A DNA stretch of 6,300 bases from Pseudomonadota bacterium. Lineage in GTDB: Bacteria; Desulfobacterota; GWC2-55-46; JADFVP01. A program made the translations under genes and the position numbers. The notes under the pieces were generated by a model. That model did not search any database. It was not told the origin of the DNA and worked only from the letters and a program-made list of their open reading frames with translations. The stretch lies in the NCBI GenBank assembly GCA_015222595.1, contig JADFVP010000249.1, positions 1 through 6,300 of the forward strand, read 5' to 3'. Each line of letters begins with the position of its first letter. The stretch's first letter is position 1. Of the stretch, positions 1-4,980 are shown one piece after another.

Positions 1-693
1 CCGGACAACAGTCTCTACGTCTCTGTCGGCTCCTCGTGCAACGTCTGCATTGAGAGTGATACGCGCCGCGCCGCCGTGCTCCGCTTTTCATTAGAGGGGG
101 ACGGCCCAGGAGAGAGCGGCATGCTATATGCGCGCGGGCTTCGAAACACCGTCGGGCTCGCCTTTCATCCCGACACCGGAGAACTGTGGGGCGTTGACAA
201 CGGGCGCGACATGTTAGGCGACGACCTGCCTCCCGAAGAGCTGAACCGTATTACCCTTAACAACGACTACGGCTGGCCCCACTGTTATGGCAACAAGGTA
301 ATAGACCCGGACTACGGGTCTAAGATGCGCTGCGCCCGGACCACCGCGCCTATGGTGGAGATGCAGGCGCACTCGGCTCCTTTGGGAATAGCCTTTGGTG
401 CTGGGCTCGATCTGCCGAACCAGCCCGGCTTCGATTTTTCCAGCATGCTCTTCGTCGCCTTCCACGGTTCGTGGAACAGGAGCGTGAAGACCGGCTATAA
501 GCTCGTCGGTATCCCCTTTGAAGACGGTACGCCCGTTGGCCCGCCTGTAGATATTATCTCCGGCTGGCTTACAGAGCGCGGAAGAGTCTGGGGCAGGCCC
601 GTGGCCCCGGTTGTAGGCCCCGACGGCGCGCTCTACCTTACCGACGACTATGCCGGAACAGTCTATAGAATATCGCGTGATAACGGCGAGTAA
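1..693 (+). CDS. PQQ-dependent glucose/sorbosone dehydrogenase-like protein, 5'-truncated by window edge
   Basis: The reading frame is open from base 1 and ends at TAA 691-693, giving 230 visible residues; the N-terminal part lies outside the window. Visible residues 46-84 carry the family's typical stretch: GLRNTVGLAFHPDTGELW, then VDNGRDMLGDDLPPEELNRI. They are followed by NNDYGWPHCYG (87-97), HSAPLGIAF (124-132), AFHGSWNRSVKTGYK (153-167) and, near the end, GRPVAPVVGPDGALYLTDDYAGTVYRI. These are repeated beta-propeller blades of the glucose/sorbosone dehydrogenase family (COG2133/PF07995). Known members are periplasmic quinoproteins that oxidise aldoses or sorbosone using PQQ; many others have no known substrate. 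That this copy binds PQQ is inferred from family only. C13 and C16 (CNVC) lack the following histidine of a heme site and may form a disulfide. A signal peptide would be expected in the missing part. The next gene is 444 bases away, with a terminator between. Confidence 0.92.
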   Translation, partial: PDNSLYVSVGSSCNVCIESDTRRAAVLRFSLEGDGPGESGMLYARGLRNTVGLAFHPDTGELWGVDNGRDMLGDDLPPEELNRITLNNDYGWPHCYGNKVIDPDYGSKMRCARTTAPMVEMQAHSAPLGIAFGAGLDLPNQPGFDFSSMLFVAFHGSWNRSVKTGYKLVGIPFEDGTPVGPPVDIISGWLTERGRVWGRPVAPVVGPDGALYLTDDYAGTVYRISRDNGE

Positions 694-844
694 GCGCTGC
701 TCGCCACCCTCCATACTCCCTGCGGTTATGCACGGACTTCTTCGTTCCCACCTCTTTTTTTGAAGAAACAGGCAGACCGTTACCGCTCTCTGACCACTCA
801 TTTCCGTGTATGAACAGTGGACGAAACAACCTCTTCGGAACCTC

Positions 845-871
845 TTGACTTTGCGCACCACAAGAGATAAT
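845..871 (+). promoter_or_regulatory. Possible sigma70-like promoter inside the 694-1137 gap
   Basis: TTGACT at 845-850 is followed after 15 bases by GATAAT at 866-871. Both hexamers match consensus in five of six positions, but the spacer is shorter than the preferred 17. Transcription would begin near 878, only about 25 bases before the terminator hairpin at 902, so it could make only an RNA of about 60 nt unless the terminator is read through into the cytochrome gene. Chance occurrence is quite possible. Confidence 0.3.
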
Positions 872-901
872 CTGTCCTTAGATGGCGTGAATTTCTTCTA
901 T

Positions 902-940
902 TCCCCTTCTATTCAGAGCAGAACGGGGAGGTTTTTTCTT
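902..940 (+). terminator. Intrinsic terminator, about 210 bases downstream of the sugar dehydrogenase gene
   Basis: TCCCCTTCT (902-910) pairs with AGAACGGGGA (920-929): nine base pairs with C924 bulged and a nine-base loop (911-919). It is followed by GG, six Ts (932-937) and then CTTT. This is a standard rho-independent signal on the plus strand. It either ends the dehydrogenase transcript with a 200-base 3' tail, or ends a short RNA from the promoter-like site at 845-871. Confidence 0.7.
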
Positions 941-1124
941 TAGCCTGTGAACGCTTGCCAGTCTTATAAAGAAACCACTCTCTTCTCATACTTTGTCGGT
1001 GTATCGGTGCAGCTTGTGCTCTTAAGCAAGTTGTACTACGCGTCATTGTGCGCTTAAAAAATACGGGCAGAGGCAGTGACTTTAATTATTGCTTAATCTT
1101 AATATTTATATACATAATTAATCT

Positions 1125-1140
1125 AGGAGGTAGCACTTTG
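1125..1140 (+). promoter_or_regulatory. Strong Shine-Dalgarno that sets a TTG start for the cytochrome c gene
   Basis: AGGAGG at 1125-1130 is followed by seven bases (TAGCACT) and TTG at 1138-1140. Starting here puts a classic signal peptide at the very N-terminus (MRKFTLFILAFFL...). The in-frame GTG at 1048 would add 30 residues ahead of it and has no comparable ribosome binding site. Confidence 0.9.
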
Positions 1141-1710
1141 AGAAAGTTTACCCTGTTTATTCTGGCATTTTTTCTTGTTGTAGGCACGTACGGTATTGCC
1201 TCGGCAGATGTACACGACGGACAGAGGATTTTCAAACGGTACTGCGTTAAGTGCCACGGTGCCGACGGTTCGGTCTCCAAGCAAGGTCGCGGGCTAAATC
1301 CTCCGGCGCGCGATCTTCGCACCAACAGGCTCTTTCTGGCCCCGGCGCAGCTAAGGTCTATAATCAAGTACGGTCTTTACGGCAGAGAGATGAAGGCATG
1401 GCAGGGCATACTCTCTGATAAGGATATAATCGACGTAGCGGCCTTTGTCCGCACGCTGACTTACGAGCCGAGCATCGAAGCCGGCAAGAAGTTCTACAAG
1501 GGGAACTGCGCTGCGTGCCACGCTTCTACCGGCGCGGTAAAGAAGCTCTTTGTGGCGCCAGACCTCGATATGTCTCCGCTCGGACGCACCGGAATGGCGC
1601 GTGTTGCGCGCGAGGGGCGTCACGGCACGATGATGAAGCCAAAGCGCGACATGTTCAAGAACGCAGACCTTGCAGACGCAATAGAGTACTTGCAGTCCAT
1701 AAAGAAGTAA
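1138..1710 (+). CDS. Secreted diheme cytochrome c (two tandem class I-like domains)
   Basis: The product has 190 residues and is a periplasmic electron carrier or a redox subunit. Residues 1-23 form a Sec signal peptide: RK at 2-3, a hydrophobic core, then IASA before D24, a good signal peptidase I site. Two c-type heme sites are present, CVKCH at 36-40 and CAACH at 124-128, each near the start of a roughly 85-residue domain. Likely axial methionines are M85 (in GREMKAW) in the first domain and M165 or M166 (in HGTMMKP) in the second. The spacing from CxxCH and the sequence around M85, with ADIIDVAAFVRTL-like helix after it, fit small class I cytochromes. The partner cannot be named from sequence. 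A quinoprotein dehydrogenase upstream and a membrane heme protein downstream make a dehydrogenase-to-membrane electron shuttle a reasonable inference, but terminators lie on both sides. The base composition is high: 1561-1620 has 41 G or C of 60. Confidence 0.95.
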   Translation: MRKFTLFILAFFLVVGTYGIASADVHDGQRIFKRYCVKCHGADGSVSKQGRGLNPPARDLRTNRLFLAPAQLRSIIKYGLYGREMKAWQGILSDKDIIDVAAFVRTLTYEPSIEAGKKFYKGNCAACHASTGAVKKLFVAPDLDMSPLGRTGMARVAREGRHGTMMKPKRDMFKNADLADAIEYLQSIKK

Positions 1711-1719
1711 CTTCAAAGG

Positions 1720-1770
1720 CGGGAGTGCCGGGGCTTAGACCCGTCCCGGCACTCCCGTACTTTATTTTAA
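1720..1770 (+). terminator. Terminator hairpin after the cytochrome c gene
   Basis: CGGGAGTGCCGGG (1720-1732) pairs perfectly with CCCGGCACTCCCG (1745-1757), a 13-bp GC-rich stem around a 12-base loop, starting ten bases after the stop codon. The following tract, TACTTTATTTTAA, is T-rich but interrupted, so termination may be partial and some read-through into the next gene at 1869 is possible. I see no convincing promoter between this hairpin and 1869, which supports that view. Confidence 0.8.
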
Positions 1771-1868
1771 TCGACACTCAAGCAGAAGATGACTCAGCCT
1801 AGTCCCCTCCAGCAATGCCAGCCTCTAATGAGCGCCGAAAGACCCCGTACACTTAAGGAGCATAGCCA

Positions 1869-2642
1869 ATGTCATACAGAAGATTCTCAGATTGTTCAGT
1901 CTCGGAGAGACTGCTCTATACACTCTTTATCGGGCTCCTCTCGACCGGCTATGCCTTTGCCATGGTCTTGATCTTTATCTCCGTTGCGCCAGAAGACGGC
2001 AAGCCGAGCATCTCCGCTGCGGACATCAGCCTCAAGTACTACGGCAACCGTTCCGGTACGCGGCTCGAGCAGGCCCTGACCGGGACTATGAAGCCGAACC
2101 GCACGCATGAGGAGTACCTGGTAATGGCCAAGTGGATACACGACAGCTCGCCCGAGGCGCGCTACACCACGGAGGTAAAGCCGATACTCGATGAGAAGTG
2201 TATCTTCTGCCACAATCAGCACTCGGGTATGCCGATACCGGATCTCACCACCTACGAGAACGTAAAGAGCCTCGTAAAGATAGATACGGGCGAATCCATG
2301 GGCTCCCTCGTCAGGGTGTCGCACATCCATATGTTCGGCCTCGGCATGGTCTTCTATCTGCTCGGCAGGATCTTTGTACTTACCGAGATACCGGTGCTCC
2401 TGAAGCGGGTCGTTGTTGTTACGCCGTTTGCGGCCATTGCGCTCGACATCGGTTCGTGGTGGTTCACTAAATTCTCTCCGCACTTCTTTGCCTGGACGGT
2501 ACTGTTAAGCGGCGCGGCAATGGGCTTCTCTTTCGCTTTTCAGGCCGGGGTCTCGGTCTACCAGATGTGGATATGTAAAAACCAGCGGGAACGGCGCAGA
2601 GAGTATGGTAGCGGTGAGTACACGCGCAGGGGCGAGGGCTAG
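1869..2642 (+). CDS. Four-helix membrane protein with one c-type heme site, function unassigned
   Basis: The product has 257 residues. AAGGAG (1855-1860) sits eight bases before the ATG. Membrane helices are predicted at about 17-39, 154-172, 179-199 and 205-233. Between the first two is a loop of about 110 residues holding CIFCH at 111-115, a c-type heme site. Basic residues at K179/R180 and at the C-terminus (KNQRERRRE) fall on the cytoplasmic side, which puts the heme loop outside, as cytochrome c maturation requires. Striking motifs are YYGNRSGTRLE (57-67), HSGMPIPDL (118-126) and DTGESMGSLVRVSHIHMFG (139-157). H152 and H154 at the mouth of helix 2 could bind a heme or metal. From memory, similar small membrane proteins occur in Desulfobacterota, Nitrospirota and some Betaproteobacteria, and some database entries carry the misleading name elongation factor-1 alpha; nothing here suggests translation. 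A membrane electron-transfer or redox-sensing role beside the cytochrome c is inference. Confidence 0.85.
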   Translation: MSYRRFSDCSVSERLLYTLFIGLLSTGYAFAMVLIFISVAPEDGKPSISAADISLKYYGNRSGTRLEQALTGTMKPNRTHEEYLVMAKWIHDSSPEARYTTEVKPILDEKCIFCHNQHSGMPIPDLTTYENVKSLVKIDTGESMGSLVRVSHIHMFGLGMVFYLLGRIFVLTEIPVLLKRVVVVTPFAAIALDIGSWWFTKFSPHFFAWTVLLSGAAMGFSFAFQAGVSVYQMWICKNQRERRREYGSGEYTRRGEG

Positions 2643-2676
2643 GGCCTTACCTGTTTAGTTTTTCGATTAAGTTTGG

Positions 2677-2711
2677 GGCGAGTACCGGAGTAACCGGTAC
2701 TCGCCTTTTTT
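2677..2711 (+). terminator. Intrinsic terminator of the membrane heme protein gene
   Basis: GGCGAGTACCGG (2677-2688) and CCGGTACTCGCC (2694-2705) form a perfect 12-bp stem with a five-base loop (AGTAA), followed at once by six Ts (2706-2711). It begins 34 bases after the stop codon. This is a very strong plus-strand terminator and isolates the kinase gene downstream. Confidence 0.95.
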
Positions 2712-2713
2712 GT

Positions 2714-2723
2714 GGGGGGGGGG
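2714..2723. repeat. Run of ten Gs just after the terminator
   Basis: Positions 2714-2723 are an unbroken G10 tract, preceded by TGT and followed by TGTAATG. It lies outside any gene, between the terminator and the kinase promoter about 95 bases further on. Such tracts slip during replication and are also prone to length errors in sequencing and assembly. Confidence 0.95.
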
Positions 2724-2816
2724 TGTAATGCGGACTCCTTCCTGTACTAAACACCTATTAGCCTCATTACAGGCATTAGCATTATAAACGGTAATCAACA
2801 CTTTTTCGTAGGATTG

Positions 2817-2846
2817 TTGACGACAAGCTGCCTTAGGGAGTATAAT
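2817..2846 (+). promoter_or_regulatory. Strong sigma70-type promoter of the hybrid kinase gene
   Basis: TTGACG (2817-2822) matches the -35 consensus in five of six positions, and TATAAT (2841-2846) is a perfect -10, with an 18-base spacer. An AT-rich stretch lies upstream. The start of transcription should be near 2853, about 107 bases before the ATG. This gives the kinase its own transcription unit, consistent with the terminator just upstream. Confidence 0.75.
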
Positions 2847-2959
2847 AAGGTATTCTCCACAACTTTCTGATCTGTTGGCCTACGGCCCCAGAGACTATGA
2901 ACAGTTAGACAATATTAAGAGACAATTTAGGTCTGAATGATATAGCATAAAAGGTAGTA

Positions 2960-4873
2960 ATGCAGAACAAGGATAAAAAACAAAATCCAATTTTTCGCCC
3001 CTTGATAACCACAGCTGTCTCGCTATTTATTACCGAAATATTAATAATGTTGTTCCTTTTGGCCTATCTGCCAACTCTGCCCATATATGTGTTGGCACTC
3101 ATCGACGCTTTCTTGCTGACAGCCCTGGTTGTCCCATTGCTCTACACTTCGTTTGTAGTACCAATGCAACATCACGTCAAAGAGGGACCCAACACATCTG
3201 TTCGCTTCGTTATCACCATCATTGTAGCAATCTCGATAGTTTTTACCGAATCATTAATAATGTTGTACCTTTTTTCATATTTGCCAACTCTGCCCAACTA
3301 TCAGGTGGCACTCATCGATGCTCTCTTGCTGACAGTCCTGATTGTCCCATTTCTTTACTTTTTGCTCATTAAACCAGTATCTCATCATTTCAAAGAAGCA
3401 TCCTATACACCCCTTCGTTTCTTTTTGCTCGTAGCAGTCTCGATATTTTTTGTCGAGTCATATGTTATGTTCATTTTGCCTTACCTGCCAACTCTGCCCA
3501 TATATCTGGTAGCACTCATCGACGCATTCCTACTGACTGTCCTGATTTCCCCCCTGCTCTATTTTATTTTGGTGAAACCCCTGATCGTGCAGATCAGGGA
3601 ACGGAGGCTGGCGGAGGAGAGGTTAAGACAGCACAAGGATCATCTCGAAGATGTTGTCGAGGAGCGTACCATTAAGCTCAGAAAGGCCATAGAGGATTTA
3701 TCAAAAGAGAATGCCGAGCGCAAGAGCTTGGAAGCAGAGGTGCTCAAGACACAGAAACTCGAATCTCTCGGCGTGCTAGCCGGTGGGATCGCTCATGACT
3801 TTAACAACCTTCTGACCGGCATTATAGGCAATCTCTCTTTAATGGAACAGGCGGTAGACAAGGACGGAGATTTCCACGAGAGATTGACAGCGACGGAAAA
3901 AGCGGCGATGCAGGCAAGTGAGTTGACCAAACAGCTCCTCACGTTTTCCAAGGGTGGAGAACCTATTAAAGAAACAATACCTATTGGTGTATTGATACAA
4001 GAGTCAACCTGTTTTGCCCTCAGGGGATCTAATGTAAACCCTAAGTTCACCATACCCGACGACCTGTGGCTTGTCGATGCCGATAAAGGCCAAGTGCCCC
4101 AGGTCATAAACAACCTTGCAATCAACGCGGACCAGGCCATGCCGGACGGTGGGACCTTGATGGTATCTGCTGAAAACCACAACGTTACTAAAGAAAACAG
4201 ACTCTCTTTGAAGAATGGAAGGTATGTAAAGATATCCGTCAAAGACCAGGGTGTAGGAATCCCCAGAAAGCTTTTGAATAAGATATTCGATCCGTACTTT
4301 ACCACCAAGCAAAAGGGTAGCGGTCTCGGGCTTGCCAGCGCATACTCGGTGGTAAAGAAACACGGCGGATGTATTGATGTCAACTCAGAACTGGGTGTTG
4401 GAACCACTTTCCGCATCTATCTTCCGGCCTCGGAGAGGAGAACTGTTGAAAGAAAGACGGCTGAAAAAGAGGTTGCCGCCTCCGATGGTGGAAGAATCCT
4501 TGTTATGGATGACGAGGAGATAGTCAGGGATGTTGCCGGTGCGATGCTAAGTAACCTGGGCTATGAGGTTGTTACTGCAAAAGATGGAAGCGAGGCAATT
4601 AATTTATACAAAGAATCGAGTGAGGCGGGCAAGCCGTTTAAGCTTGTCATAATGGATCTAACTATACCGGGAGGAATGGGAGGCACGGAGGCCGTTACAG
4701 GGGTCCTTGAGTTTGACCCATCGGCCAAGGTAATTGTCTCAAGCGGATACTCGAATGACCCTGTAATGGCGGACTTTAAAAAATACGGTTTCTGCGGAGT
4801 GATTTTAAAACCCTACAATGCGAATGCCTTAGGGGTAACGGTGCATAAAGTGCTTGTGGCAAAGGAGGAATGA
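2960..4873 (+). CDS. Membrane-bound hybrid histidine kinase with C-terminal receiver domain
   Basis: The product has 637 residues. The ATG follows AAAGG (2949-2953) by a short spacer. Residues 12-210 hold six membrane helices (about 15-37, 43-68, 82-107, 115-138, 152-174, 183-207) arranged as three copies of one helical hairpin. A charged coiled coil runs from about 210 to 266. The kinase core follows: H box GGIAHDFNNLL with H279 as the phosphorylated histidine, N box NNLAINADQAMPDGG (384-398), G1 box DQGVGIP (429-435), F box FDPYFTTK (443-450) and G2 box GSGLGLAS (453-460). Residues 511-633 form a receiver domain with acidic pocket D517/D518, phosphoacceptor D566, S594 or S595 and K617. All catalytic residues are present. 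The HDFNN type resembles NtrB-like kinases. There is no separate periplasmic sensor domain, PAS or HAMP, so the signal is probably sensed in or near the membrane. No DNA-binding partner is in the window. The N-terminal part is AT-rich: 3001-3060 has 19 G or C of 60. Confidence 0.95.
   Translation: MQNKDKKQNPIFRPLITTAVSLFITEILIMLFLLAYLPTLPIYVLALIDAFLLTALVVPLLYTSFVVPMQHHVKEGPNTSVRFVITIIVAISIVFTESLIMLYLFSYLPTLPNYQVALIDALLLTVLIVPFLYFLLIKPVSHHFKEASYTPLRFFLLVAVSIFFVESYVMFILPYLPTLPIYLVALIDAFLLTVLISPLLYFILVKPLIVQIRERRLAEERLRQHKDHLEDVVEERTIKLRKAIEDLSKENAERKSLEAEVLKTQKLESLGVLAGGIAHDFNNLLTGIIGNLSLMEQAVDKDGDFHERLTATEKAAMQASELTKQLLTFSKGGEPIKETIPIGVLIQESTCFALRGSNVNPKFTIPDDLWLVDADKGQVPQVINNLAINADQAMPDGGTLMVSAENHNVTKENRLSLKNGRYVKISVKDQGVGIPRKLLNKIFDPYFTTKQKGSGLGLASAYSVVKKHGGCIDVNSELGVGTTFRIYLPASERRTVERKTAEKEVAASDGGRILVMDDEEIVRDVAGAMLSNLGYEVVTAKDGSEAINLYKESSEAGKPFKLVIMDLTIPGGMGGTEAVTGVLEFDPSAKVIVSSGYSNDPVMADFKKYGFCGVILKPYNANALGVTVHKVLVAKEE
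2993..3598 (+). repeat. Three tandem copies of a two-helix membrane module within the kinase gene
   Basis: The copies cover about residues 12-75 (2993-3184), 82-146 (3203-3397) and 152-213 (3413-3598). The LPTLP motif recurs at residues 37, 108 and 176, spacings of 71 and 68 residues. Over the 26 residues starting there, copies 1 and 2 share 19, copies 1 and 3 share 21, and copies 2 and 3 share 21. The DNA is just as close: 3068-3145 and 3281-3358 are identical at 66 of 78 bases, and copy 3 (from 3485) matches copy 1 at 64 of 78. Each unit is helix, then LPTLPxY turn, then ALIDAxLLT helix, ending in a polar linker. Confidence 0.95.
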
Positions 4874-4951
4874 GCAATAAAAGCCCACATTCTTCTATCC
4901 TCATTTCATACCAAAAACATCAGTATAGTCATTCTTTCAAAAGTGCGGACT

Positions 4952-4974
4952 TGTAGGTGTACTCGACACCTATA
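4952..4974. other. Hairpin between the convergent kinase and glgB genes, possible weak terminator
   Basis: TAGGTGT (4954-4960) pairs with ACACCTA (4966-4972) around ACTCG; the G-T pair 4953/4973 and the T-A pair 4952/4974 extend it to nine pairs. It lies seven bases beyond the glgB stop codon, on the minus strand. Neither strand has a proper T tract after it, so it is a poor intrinsic terminator. I see no better one in the 107-base gap (4874-4980). Confidence 0.35.
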
Positions 4975-4980
4975 TCCCCA

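Larger units (their letters stand above)
694..1124. other. Gene-free region between sugar dehydrogenase and cytochrome c
   Basis: I see no credible coding region here in either direction and no tRNA-like TTCRANNC loop. It contains the promoter-like site (845-871), the terminator (902-940) and an imperfect dyad: GTGCAGCTTG (1007-1016) and CAAGTTGTAC (1027-1036), ten positions with two G-T mismatches, around a ten-base centre. From 1081 the sequence becomes very AT-rich. The cytochrome promoter probably lies between about 1031 and 1111. Candidates are TTGTAC (1031-1036) with TTAAAA (1054-1059), 17-base spacing, or GTGACT (1076-1081) with TTAATA (1099-1104), 17-base spacing. Both are weak and I cannot choose between them. 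Confidence 0.6.
2643..2959. other. Intergenic region between membrane heme protein and kinase
   Basis: This 317-base gap contains, in order, the terminator (2677-2711), the G10 run, about 90 AT-rich bases in which I see nothing definite, the kinase promoter (2817-2846), and an untranslated leader of about 105 bases. The leader includes a small GGCC-TAC-GGCC inverted repeat near 2877, flanked by TCTG and CAGA that can extend the pairing, but it has no T tract and no recognisable riboswitch. Confidence 0.6.

Noticed and set aside
37..48. CNVC in the sugar dehydrogenase as a heme-binding site
   Set aside because: The residue after the second cysteine is isoleucine, not histidine, so it is not a CxxCH motif.
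214..861. Long minus-strand open frame of 215 codons opposite the sugar dehydrogenase
   Set aside because: It is antisense to a well-recognised coding region, its product is low-complexity in basic and valine residues with no family resemblance, and it runs into the non-coding gap. It is a shadow of GC-rich codon use.
1048..1137. GTG at 1048 as start of the cytochrome c gene
   Set aside because: It has no good ribosome binding site and adds a 30-residue AT-encoded extension before a complete signal peptide that starts at TTG 1138 behind AGGAGG.
1515..1802. 95-codon plus-strand frame overlapping the cytochrome c gene end and its terminator
   Set aside because: It is out of frame with the real gene, runs through the terminator stem, is rich in Arg/Ala typical of shifted reading of GC-rich DNA, and has no ribosome binding site.
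1789..1971. 60-codon frame starting before the membrane heme protein
   Set aside because: It overlaps the true gene in another frame and lacks a Shine-Dalgarno; the AAGGAG at 1855-1860 serves ATG 1869.
2740..2773. CCTGTA...TACAGG inverted repeat upstream of the kinase promoter
   Set aside because: The six-base arms are about 22 bases apart in AT-rich DNA; this is expected by chance and matches no operator I know.
3793..4416. 207-codon minus-strand frame opposite the kinase core
   Set aside because: It lies entirely antisense to the H, N, G1, F and G2 boxes of a clear kinase and its product resembles no known family.
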